From positions 7,367,353 through 7,431,352 of the forward strand of contig NC_045141.1 of the NCBI RefSeq assembly GCF_008831285.2: a DNA stretch of 64,000 nt. Direction: 5' to 3'. The notes under the pieces were generated by a model. That model saw nothing but the letters and a program-made list of their open reading frames with translations, was not told the DNA's origin and did no database searches. The stretch comes from Nymphaea colorata (lineage: Eukaryota; Streptophyta; Magnoliopsida; Nymphaeales; Nymphaeaceae). The position numbers and the translations under genes were made by a program. This document shows positions 21,251-31,400 of the stretch, one piece after another; positions within the stretch are counted from its first letter, which is position 1, and the number at the start of each line of letters is the position of its first letter.

Positions 21251-22075
21251 AAGTGAAAAGTGTACCTTTCCTTTCACGCCATGCGTGATACTTGGTACAA
21301 TCCTTCTTTATATGACCTTCATTCTTGCAAAAGAAGCAGCTTAATTGGTCTTCCTTATGCTTCTTCTATTTCTTAATGGATGCATGGTCAATTGTACCTT
21401 CCTTAATAATATTTCTTTTCTTACTTTTAGGCGTAGTAGCCAAGTGAGCACTTTCTATCATATTATGCTTCAATCTCTCCTCTTCTTCTACACAGTGCGA
21501 AATGAGTTCATTAAGAGTTCATTTCTCCTTCTGACAGTTATAACTGACTTTAAACTGTCCATACTGTGGTGAAAGAAAAAGAAGAACCATATGCACTATA
21601 AAGTCTTCAGGTAACTTCATACCTAGTGCCTCTAATTTTGAAGCAAAATGAGACATTTCCATAATGTGCTCCCATATGTTTCCCTTGCCTTTATATTTCA
21701 GCATCACAAGTTTACTCAAAAGAGTACTTGTGTCAACCTTTTCATTTTTAGCAAAACGATTTTTCAATTTCTTCGAGGAATGCCTTGGCACTTGCCTTTT
21801 CAGTAATTGAGCCCCTAAAATTTTTTGGGATTGATTTCTTCATGATCATTAGACACATGCAGTTTGAGCGTTCCCACCATTCAAAGTTCCACTTGTCCTC
21901 ATTAGAACTTTCATTTGTTAACTGAGGTGGGCACGACTCCCTAAATACAAGGTCTATATCCATACAACCCAGAACAATCATGACAGTTTCTTTTCAGTCC
22001 TTAAAATTCAAACCATTTAACTTAGGAATAGTACTCAAATTTGCAGATATCATGGACGCAGAACTCATTGTACAA
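21251..22075 (-). pseudogene. gag of copia element 4, broken
   Basis: The likely start is MSSASMISANLSTIPKLNG near 22,070. A stop follows within the first 30 codons. The core continues with MIVLGCMDIDLVFRES, KWNFEWWERSNCM, KAFLEEIEKSF and GMKLPEDFIVHMVL, and ends in an intact zinc knuckle CFFCKNEGHIKKDC near 21,290-21,340. Frame breaks lie near 21,975, 21,750 and 21,520. Unlike in elements 1, 2 and 3, the zinc-binding residues are complete. Confidence 0.85.
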
Positions 22076-22779
22076 AGAACAAAATACCAAAACATGCTCA
22101 CAATCAATACATGTACATAGATGAAACAACAAATATAAATAAATTTAAATACAATGGCCTAAATCCCATCACAAGGTACGGGTGCAACATTAATATCCAA
22201 TGTTTGAATTGAAATATTAACTGCAAGTGGTATTCTTGGTCAACAATGAATATAGATAATTAGCCCTGTCAAATAACGAACCTATCTTTGGATTGACTCA
22301 CTATTCACATGAAAACCTAAAAATTATCACATATTCAATGCTCTGTATACTTAAACCTGACTAAGCAACAATCCTCCTTTGGGTTGATCATTACCCGCAT
22401 GGATTAAGTATACTATTATCTAATGTTCGAAACAGGTAAATTCGTACAACAGATGTCACTTTGGTAACATAAAGTATAAATCTACTCATTTTGAACAATA
22501 GACATAGCCAAAGATCAAATTCATAGTCCAAATATTCATCTATGATACACTCACAATTTTAATAACATATAAAACATGATACACATATTAAAATTTACAT
22601 ACAAAATTGTCTTACATTGAATCCAAAACCAAATGATTCAATGAAATAGCCCCAAAAGAGTAAAAAAAATTTATAAACCGATACCGTAATTGTGCTTAAG
22701 TGGGTCAAGAACCACTAAATCGGCCTTAAAATTGCCCATATCATTCTTAAACCACAACTAAAACACCCACATAACCCTA

Positions 22780-23155
22780 AATAGAGTTGAACCGGTTTAA
22801 AAATTAGACGAACCGGCCAATATTACACCAAATTGGTTCTAAAACCCACTGAACCAGTTTGAAAATGGCTAAAATCAGTTCCAAAACTGAATGAACCGGT
22901 CTGAAAAACCCTGAATCGGTCTGAAAACCAACTAAACCGGTCTAAAAATCAACTGAACCGGTCTAAAACTCAACTGAACCGGTCAGAAAAGGGACCAAAA
23001 CAGTAAGAACCGTTTAATTTTGAACTGAATCCATTCAAAAAAGTGCGAACCGGTTCTGAATCGAGTCGAATCGGTCTTAAACCGAATGAATCGGTTTGAT
23101 TCTCTTAAGAATTGGTTTAAAAAGAACCGTTTTACAAAGTTTAAACCGTATGGAT
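22780..23155 (-). repeat. Degenerate tandem array with an ACCGGT core in the leader of copia element 4
   Basis: Units of about 20-24 bases built on TGAACCGGTCTGAAAA recur many times between the primer site and gag. Spacing and sequence drift, but the ACCGGT core stays recognisable. The array is non-coding on both strands. Confidence 0.8.
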
Positions 23156-23345
23156 ACGGGTCGGGTCAGAAATGGTCTGATCCGGATCCGAAAGAACCGT
23201 ATTTTCAAAATTTAAACCGTATGGATACAGGTCGGGTCTGATAGGACCCGACCTGGATTTGAATGAACAGTATTTTCAAAATTTAAATCGTATGGATACG
23301 GGTCGAGTCTGACATAACCCGACCGCGATCTGAAAAAATGAACTC
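23125..23345 (-). repeat. About 75-bp tandem repeat next to the ACCGGT array
   Basis: Three successive copies contain AAACCGTATGGATACGGGTC followed by GGGTC and a CCGACC or GATCCGGA segment, then AACCGTATTTTCAAAATTT. They sit between the ACCGGT array and a GC-rich 0.5 kb (23,380-23,930) in which CCCAACGGCTTCC recurs. Confidence 0.75.
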
Positions 23346-24106
23346 ACGCGGTCTCGGGCAGCAAAGTGAAATTTATTTTTTTTTAAATCTTTGTGGATCC
23401 GGGTCGGGTCTGTCCTGACCCGACCTGGGTCCGACCCTCTACCACTCGACCGCCCAAGCGGTTTCCGACATTGGCACCGCCGCTGGGTCTGCCAAATGCT
23501 GAATGGCGAGATCCCGGCGCCGTCCTGCGACGGGGAACTCGCCGGCGGTTGCCCCTCGCCAGTCGTCGTCCCTCCCTACCGTCGTCTCTCAATGTGCCCC
23601 TTTCCCTTTTGTGGCTGCAACGGAAGCCCAACGGCTTCCATCACCCACGCCACCATCTCTTCTCGCTTCATGGTGGGGGTCGGCGGGTCATCTCATAACG
23701 GCCGGCCGTCCCCCGCCAGACCGGTGAAAGCCGGTAGTCGCCCGCCAAAATCGCAGAAATAGGAAAGGTCGCCGTTTCACCTTCTCTGTCTCTGGTAAAC
23801 CAGCGACCATCCGGATGATAAAGGTGAACGGTGGAAACAGAAGCCCAACGGCTTCCTTCGTTCCTCTTTCTCGTGGCTGTAACGGAAGCCCGATGGCTTC
23901 CATCGGCCACACCCCTTTTACATGTTGCAGAGTACCGAAAGCAGACATGAATGCCTAATATGCAACAAATTAAGGGACACAGGCGCCGGTGCTCTCGTCA
24001 TCCACCAATGCAAATCATAGGAGAGAACCAAAGAAAGGAAAAGATCCGAAAGGGGAGAACACACAAAAAATCATCCAAAAATCCAACGATTCAACTATAA
24101 ACATAG

Positions 24107-24118
24107 GCTCTGATACCA
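24107..24118 (-). other. Primer binding site of copia element 4
   Basis: GCTCTGATACCA, the reverse complement of the tRNA-Met primer site, two bases before the LTR start at 24,121. Confidence 0.9.
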
Positions 24119-24120
24119 AT

Positions 24121-24480
24121 TGATGGGGAGATTTCCTCATGCATGTACAAAAATAAATATGCCCTAAACAGGATCATGTTCATGCTAAATCATTGAATTG
24201 AAACTTTAACTGTAGAGGAAGCGTACCTAAATCTATCTGAACGGCACGGACGGTAGATTGCAGTAGGATCTTTCAGGGTCTTTGTGGCGCATGTACGGTC
24301 CCTCTCAGATGGAGAAGAGACAACCTAGAAACAATGTTTCAAGCAACCGTTGCACGACCCCAGGGACCTCTACCCTTTTATATCAAGAGCAATTACGAAT
24401 TCAACCCATCAAAGAGTCCGTAATTGCGTACAGGTATCTATACATTATAAAATTGTCTCATACCATATAAAATGACGTAA
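24121..24480 (-). repeat. 5' LTR of copia element 4 (at least this part)
   Basis: It matches 19,017-19,357 from TGATGGGGAGATTTCC to ATTGTCTCATA. The sequence from 24,480 to perhaps 24,760 may still be LTR. From there to 25,680 I see no gene, repeat or RNA that I can support. Confidence 0.85.
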
Positions 24481-25689
24481 TATCCCAAAATGCAATCTCT
24501 TAAGTAGATATTTACATTAAGACGGCCCACCAAATGATCCTTACATCTCTCTGTCAATATCTTTGGAGTGATCTATCTTTAAATCGACAATCACAAAATG
24601 GACTCTCTCCACTGAGCAGATCTCCACTGCAATCAGAGATGAACCCTGATCAGCAACGCCCTACCAAATCCTATTGACATACAATCTGCAAACCCTTTAT
24701 CGACACCTGACTTGCTTGATCTCCACTCAGACGAAGGGGTGCCTTCTCCACTTATTGAATTGATATCACTCAATTCTTCATCCTCTTCCGGTCAGGCAAA
24801 TCTGCATGGCATCGACCGGTTGTTGTGGAGAGTCTTCTTTTCCCCCTCAGTCCTGTTTTCTCCTCATTTGCTATGCATGAGATCAAAAGAAGCTTGCGGG
24901 AAGCGTAAAAAACTCAAGCGGTTCGTATGGGGGAAAGGAAATGGGTCGACCTGTCCGCAGGAAAGGACGAGGACAAAGAGCTGACCATTATGCGCTACGC
25001 TTCTCATGCTTAGCAAGGATTATTGTTGATAAATACATTCCTTGTTGTGGCATGCATTAGGAATATTGTCATGGTCTTTGTAGCAGGACACTCACAAAGC
25101 ATTTCATTCTCCAAGTACCTCCTAAGGGCTCATGCTTTTGGTCCTTAAGATGCCAACCGTAGAGGATAAATTAAACACAGATTCACATGTGAGCAATTCT
25201 GTTGGGACTCAATCAAACCAGGAGGATGGTCTGAGTTGTTGTGGTTATTGAAATTTTGTTAAGACAGTTCCCCTGTATACAAGTTCGGTGAGTTTCTAGC
25301 ATGAGAAAATTCAGTGCACTTGAAACAACCCTGAATTGAACGAAATTGGAATACTCATTTGGTTGATGCACCATAGCTTGTCTATTAAGATATGGTTCTT
25401 ACATGAGAAAATGCTCAGCCCTATACATGACACCACAAATTAATTCAGTGCCAATTGTAATAGCCTTGTAGAAATTTGTTTTAAGGGTTACAAGTGTTAC
25501 CTTGGGCTAGAGAAATTTAGGAGCTTCTCATATTCCATCTCCCATGTGCAAGGTTAAGGTTGTCGCATAACTTGCTCTGAGTGTGATAGGTAGTAATGGT
25601 ATTGTACGTTGCTAAAAAATGACGGCAAATGGTTACTGTCTCGGCACATTCAATGGAAGAAGAGCCGGAGGTTCTACAGGGCTTTGCAG

Positions 25690-25915
25690 TCAAGGGCGGA
25701 GTAAGAAATTTTGTATGAAGGGAGGGGCGGAGTTAGAAATTTTGTATGAAGGGAGCTGAATTAAAGTTTTTAAATTTTGAGAAGGACGGAAATATCATTT
25801 TTTTTAATTTTTGTATAAGACAACTGAAATTTTTTAAATTTACATATAAATTTTTTAGGTGGGGCCAGGGCCCCTTCGAGCGCCCCCTTAGCTCCTCTTC
25901 TATTTGCACTGCATA
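25690..25915. mobile_element. MITE-like element of the GGGCGGAG type
   Basis: GGGCGGAGTAAGAAATTTTG begins a unit of about 37 bases that is repeated at once (25,724 on). An AT-rich core with AAATTTACATATAAATTTT follows, then GGGGCCAGGGCCCC and an AGCTCC end. The same AT core recurs at 31,595-31,620 and a related GC-rich start at 53,390. No coding content. Confidence 0.5.
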
Positions 25916-26139
25916 GGGAACCCGACCCAAGTATTATTCTCTTTTAATTTTTTTTTTACTTTTACAATATCAAAATGATTCAAACAAGTAACAAAAAATA
26001 ATCAGATGCATAAGTGCCCAAAAACCAAAAACTTTGTGCAATGAGAAAGGCATATGCTTCCAGGATAGTTGTTTGCCATTATGTGGGCAGTGTCTAAACT
26101 GAGTCGTGTCTGGTTTGACCAGATCTGACTCCGACCCAA

Positions 26140-26470
26140 CCTCTGTTTTAGTTAGTTGTATTCGATCCAACCCATTGCAAGCTTTTGGGCTGGGGCTGGA
26201 CCGTAGCCCATAAATGTGGCCCAGGCCCTGCCAGGCCTGGCCCAATTAACATTAAAAAATAAATATTTTTAATACAAAATAATATATAAATAAAATTAAT
26301 CATAATAAAATATATATAATTATAAATAATATTAAATATAAGTCATCAAGCTGAATCAGACTTAGTTGAACCTGCTCAGGCTGAACGGACACCCAATTTC
26401 TTAGCCTGGGTCCAAGTCCGAATCGGGTTGGGTACCTGGTACGGGGCCCTTTACCCATGCTTAATGCCAT
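26140..26470. repeat. AT-cored dispersed repeat, copy 1
   Basis: A GC-rich head (GGGCTGGGGCTGGACCGTAG, GGCCCAGGCCCTGCC) and a GC-rich tail (GGGCCCTTTACCC) enclose about 130 bases of nearly pure A/T. Two copies of the same design lie at 29.33-29.61 and 30.10-30.43 kb. No coding content. From 26,471 to 29,215 there is only AT-rich sequence, a TA run (27,439-27,479) and open frames without protein character. Confidence 0.5.
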
Positions 26471-27436
26471 CATATAATTAAGTGCCGTCAGCCATGTCTT
26501 CAGGAGTGAAGTAAGAAATCTTTTGTTGGGGGGATTATTATTATTTTCGTTCAACAGCTAAAGCCTAGATATATAACGGATGTGCCGCTAACATCTTCAA
26601 GGCCTCTGAATATATATTCTCGATCAAAACTCACCTTTGTTTTCATAGGCGCTGGCAACTGCCTCCTATCACTCGCGGCGGCCCCTTTCACCGCCATCCA
26701 TGCATCCATTGGGAATGGGAAAACTGATCGCCACCGTCCATCATCCATTTCACCGACGTACGTCCACACTTTAAGGGGGTTTGCTGTGGATGGTCATGGA
26801 CTGGATCCCTCTACCTCTTATTCATGCACGCGTTACGCCGCTACCCAGCTTGTTCAAACTTTTCTCTCTCTCTTGCTAAAGATGCTGACCAGAGAAAAGT
26901 CTTCCTGAAATTTAAGAAAAAAAAAAACAACTTTTAGTATACAATCATGGAATATAACTATGTTGGGTTCAATCGAAAGAAAATCGGTAATGTTAAGAGT
27001 TCAATTCATAGTCACAAAAAGTCTTTTTTTCTTTCGAAGAAAACACATTTAAAACACAAAAGTAAGTCAGAAAAAAAAAGCCAAAAAAACACTGCTTTTT
27101 TTCAAAAGCCAAAGCGAAAAAGCATGCAAAAAAAAAAAAAAACGTATCCTTTGTTGGATTTTTCCTTTTTTCATTTCAGACATTTTTTCACGTTTTTCAA
27201 CAGATTTCTAATTTTTATTTGTTATTTATCGACTTATTTTCTAATTTACCATATTTCTTTTTTTTAAGCTCACCATATTAAATAAAAAAAATCTCGCCAT
27301 TTAAAGCGTGGAAACAATATTTACGACTATGATTTATACCACTTGAATTATTTCAATTAAAAATGTATTATTTATTTTATATAAGATGTATATGAACAAT
27401 ATGTCTTTGTGAGTATAGATCCATCAATTGCAGCGG

Positions 27437-27481
<45 letters not shown>

Positions 27482-29213
27482 CAAAATCAGACAGTTCATC
27501 GACAGCAATCAGGCTTCTTTGTCTAAACGAAACTTTTAGTCAAAGACAGTAGCAAATAACATTAATCTAGCAAATGTCAGCTATAAATAATTTAGACGAA
27601 CTCTTCCTTCTTGTTGTTGCCATACTGTCATGCAAAACAGAATAAGACAAGGCGGTTCTTCTCTGCGTTTTCATTATTAATGTATTAGAACCACCATTGA
27701 CATATTCATACTTGCTGTTTCTGTATTGACAAGTTCATCCCCACGTCTTTAAATCTGGAGACTATAATTCTTCTAACAAAATGATGCAGGAAGTCACAGA
27801 AGCTGAAAGTAAGTTAAGAATAACTTACTTTGCACAACATTTGAATGTTTTGTAATTAAATAAAAAAAAATCATTTTGTAGTTGTACATAATATAATTAC
27901 GTTTTTGTCAAAAGTAAGAAAAAGACGACTTGGTTTGTTTAACAATGCAAATTAGTACCCATGAGAACGGAATATTTGTCAATTAACCGTTACGGAAGGC
28001 GGCAGCGGGTAATTGTCAATTGTTATAAGTTAAGGAGGAACTCAGAATTTACTGAGAATATATAGTACGTTAACGGATAGAAGGAAGCTTTATAAGAGAA
28101 CAAAAGCAATCATATTTTACGTGAGCTGTGTTGCATGATGAGTGAGAAGAATAAGTTAGCCCACCATTGTTGATTATTAGTCGACAGACGTTTAAAAAAA
28201 GGATTTGAAGTTGTGGTTAGCAAAAGGATTTTAAATTGCTGCAGACTTCTTTTTCCTTCCGACATAAACATCGCAGTAGTTAAATTTTCTATCGGAAACA
28301 AATATTTCTCTGATCATTTTGGTGGAAGCATGATTTAATTATGAGCTCGAGCTCTATGTTGCTGACCATTTTCTCAAATTTCTTCTTTCTCCTTGCTTAG
28401 CAGCCAATAGCTTGTGAACAAATTCTAATAATTGAGTGCGGCCTTATTGAGAGGAGCATTCAGTATAAGGGTGCTTATATTCAGCATATTCGGCGCAGCA
28501 TGTGCATGTTGTAAGATGGCTAAAAATTTATCATTAAAATAGTCACTACAGAGTCATTTGCGACCGTAATTTACTCTTTCATTCTTGTAATTCTTATAAT
28601 ATATATATATGTTAAACGGACCCAAAATGGTTGAATCTGTGGAATAGCAAGATCTTGGATCATGGATGCGTAGGACGTGGTTTGCTATTTGGATCAAAGG
28701 TTTGGACTACCATAATCAGATTATGGTCGACTGACAAATTAAGATCAACGGTCAACCCAGTAAGAGATTCAAGAGCAGGTTTAGAATTCTCTGGTCAAAC
28801 CAAAACGATGGTGGCTGACACGGTGTCGGAAATTTGTTTACAAATTATTTGAAAATATTTATCACTAATTTTTTAATTGAAAAAGTAGAAAAATATATAG
28901 TTGATAGAGGTTGACATGCGCTGATGCCGTATCAACCAAAACAGGGGTACAATGCAAATACCTATGCCTATACCCATGTATTAGACTCGATTGTTGACGT
29001 TGAAGGTAGGCTTCAAACCAATTAAAAGTTCAAAAGTAACGTAGCATGCACTTCTTCTTCTTGTTATAAAATTCCTCTTTATCTTGTTTATCTAAAAGAG
29101 GGGAAACGAAAAATGAAAAATGGGTGGAGATCCTTGAAAGATGTTCCGTAACAAAAAAAACCTTCCATTTTCTCTCTCGATTGTCCCAAGCACATCATTT
29201 GGCGTGTACCTCA

Positions 29214-29215
<2 letters not shown>

Positions 29216-29285
<70 letters not shown>
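29216..29285. repeat. Long (TA)n microsatellite
   Basis: About 35 uninterrupted AT units. Similar runs occur at 27,439-27,479, 34,914-34,958 and 35,526-35,575. Confidence 0.95.
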
Positions 29286-29287
<2 letters not shown>

Positions 29288-29329
29288 ATGTATTGAAAGT
29301 AAGCCTATGCGTCAGGTGGAGTACTTTGC

Positions 29330-29612
29330 TTCACTTGGGCCCAAAAAAAAATGCACAGAACAGGCTCAAATAAACTGACTAAGTCCGATTCGGCTGGATA
29401 AGGTTTTTTTTAATATTAGTTTTATTGATTTTATATATAATTATAATATTTTATTACTATTAATTATTTTTATATATTATTTTCTATTAAAATATATATA
29501 CATATATTAATTTTAGTCCGGCTGGACCGGGGACTCGAATTTTAAACATGGTGTTATGGTGTTAGGTCCAGCTCGAGTTTGTGTTTCGATATCAGGCAGG
29601 CTCGATACTACT
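29330..29612. repeat. AT-cored dispersed repeat, copy 2
   Basis: CAGGCTCAAATAAACTGACT and TCCGATTCGGCTGG precede an A/T core with TATATATAATTATAATATTT. GTCCGGCTGGACCGGGGACT and GGCAGGCTCGATACT follow it. It shares the core sequence and the sense of the GC-rich ends with copy 3. Confidence 0.5.
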
Positions 29613-30104
29613 TGAAAAAATGGTTAAATAGTTATTGGAAGTAAAGAAATTTCCAAAGCATATTTTGTTTGCAACAAATGCTGACGTGCGTGTCGCATGT
29701 GCAATCAATCACTTGCAACCTGAGACCCCAACACACACACCCACACAAATCCTCTAGCTGCCCACCCCGTCCATCCGACCTCCCATGCATATGTAATGCA
29801 TGGAGCTTCATGTGTGAGAAGCTCGAAGCATCCGAACAACCAGAAAAATTCATGTAATATATAGAGTGAGATTTGGATTTTGACTATCTTTTAGATCGAT
29901 CAACTAGCATGAGATCTTATGTTTACATATAATTGGATTGGATCTTTATCAGATGAAAGTCATAATTAAGATTTGTTATGAAACTGCTTGCGGAAATTAA
30001 AAATTTGGTTAGTAATCAAATTGGAGTTTATTTACCATATTGAAGTAAAAAATAGATAAGGTCATGTTTGAATTTTTGTTATTGAAATGTCACGCATTAA
30101 AATT

Positions 30105-30430
30105 AAGGTTGGGCATCGAGGCTGGGCTCTAGCCCAAAAATTATACACCAGGCCAGCCCAATAAATAACTTATCGGGTCGGCCCGATTAGGCTTCATTCG
30201 GCTCGATAACTCATTTTTAATATTATTTATATATATATATAATTATATATTTTATTATCATTAATTATGTTTATGTATTATTTTATATTATATATATTTT
30301 TAAATTTAACCAAGCCTATCCTAGGGTTTTGGATGTTGGGCATAGGCCTAGCTCAGGTTTCGGGTGTAGAGCCGAGCCCGGCTCGCAGTCACAGGCTATA
30401 GCCCTACTTATTGGGCCGGGCCTAATTAAA
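30105..30430. repeat. AT-cored dispersed repeat, copy 3
   Basis: The head is GGTTGGGCATCGAGGCTGGG. The core contains TATATATAATTATATATTTT and ATTATGTTTATGTATTATTT. The tail GAGCCGAGCCCGGCTCG leads to GGCTATAGCCCTAC. The ends are roughly inverted, but I cannot fix a target duplication. Confidence 0.5.
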
Positions 30431-30829
30431 ATGTCATATTTTAATAGCATATTATTGGTTGAGTAAAAAAGAAATTCACATTCCAAATACCACATGTCCA
30501 TGATTACCAGAAACTTTTGTTTCAAGCGCTTTTTAATTTCACATTTGAATTCATTTGAAACTAAAATTTCATCAGTTTTAACTAAATAATTGATAGTAAA
30601 AGGGAATAAAACACCGTATGAGCTTAAAAAAAAAAGTAACAAGCAGAAAATATGTTCAACATTAGTGCTGTAACTAAAATACCACATCTTCCGGAAACAT
30701 CCATCATTTTAGCAAATGTTTATTTCGTCACAGTATTTTGAGAGATATTGAGTTTTAGTTTCATATTACAATGATGCCAGACATTCAAACGCATCGTAAA
30801 AGAAAGAAACCGACAGTCCATTGTGGTGG

Positions 30830-31400
30830 CGGGGATGTGGAACGTGGAGGCCCCAAGTTTTGGTTGGACCCGCGGTTCCCGGAAACCTCCCCTGGATAAT
30901 TCCCCACCCTGACCTTTTGCCTCCACCGCCGATCAAGGCCGTCCGTACTCGCCCAAAAGGACGTTAATTGGCCCTTCTCCGTTTCCCGGCGTTAATGTCT
31001 CTGTTATTATAATCAGAGGTAAACGACGAGAATACCCCACAGTTTGAGGCGCGCGCCGCGCGAAACGAGACGCTGAAGCCAGCCGGTGGCTGACGTCACC
31101 ACTCCGCTGATCACGCGCAAACCCCCTCCCCGCTCTCCGCCATAATCCGACAGCTGGCCATGTGAAAAATCATCCCTCACGCCTTTTCAGCCATTCCCCC
31201 ACATACCCTCCGTCCTCCCCCTCCACCAGTCAATTGGGTTAAACCTATAACGACAAGTAGGTCTCAGGTTCAATTCCCACAGTTATAATGCACGCGGTAA
31301 GGACTGAAGGAGAAGTCCTACGAGCTATAAAAATGGCTGGACCCCTTTTCACTTTCTCTCTTCCTTTCTCTTCCCCTCTCCGTTTCCATGTTCTAATTAG
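30830..31400. promoter_or_regulatory. GC-rich island, possible promoter remnant
   Basis: In a region that is otherwise strongly AT-rich, this segment is GC- and CpG-rich (GGCGCGCGCCGCGCG near 31,050). It contains the bZIP-type palindrome TGACGTCA (31,091-31,098) and, downstream, CTATAAAAATGG near 31,326 followed by a pyrimidine-rich stretch like a plant transcription start. No convincing ORF follows on either strand. It may be the promoter of a lost or non-coding transcript, or just part of a GC-rich repeat. Confidence 0.3.
31226..31300 (+). repeat. Possible tRNA-derived SINE head
   Basis: GTCAATTGGGTTAAACC resembles a degenerate RNA polymerase III A box. About 35 bases on, GGTTCAATTCC fits the B box consensus. 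The spacing fits a tRNA-like promoter, but there is no cloverleaf that I can fold and no clear A-tail. From 31,300 to 36,100 the sequence is AT-rich spacer. It holds a MITE remnant (about 31,575-31,640), microsatellites and a 56-bp-period duplication, and no gene I can support. Confidence 0.3.

Larger units (their letters stand above)
19017..24480 (-). mobile_element. Ty1/copia retrotransposon, element 4, with internal deletions (right end not placed)
   Basis: The same LTR sequence occurs at 19,017-19,357 and from 24,121 on. Both start TGATGGGGAGATTTCCTCAT. On the minus strand the element has LTR, primer site, an unusually long leader of about 2 kb, gag, protease, GAG-pre-integrase, the downstream flank of integrase and part of reverse transcriptase. 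The integrase core and RNase H are missing. It is non-autonomous. The right LTR continues past 24,480, but without a full left copy I cannot fix its end. Confidence 0.87.

Noticed and set aside
23383-23948. Several overlapping open frames in the leader of copia element 4
   Set aside because: GC-rich sequence with repeated CCCAACGGCTTCC; all frames are Pro/Arg-rich shadows without a domain.
24121-24770. Placing the right end of copia element 4 at 24,765 because TCACT follows there as in 19,012-19,016
   Set aside because: The LTR would then end in TA instead of CA, and a 5-base match occurs by chance in this length. The end is left open.
26947-27267. A 106-codon Lys/Phe-rich open frame
   Set aside because: Low-complexity A- and T-runs; no family character, no supporting promoter or splice signals.
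29124-29378. Open frame with a long Tyr-Ile repeat
   Set aside because: It is only the translation of a (TA)n microsatellite.
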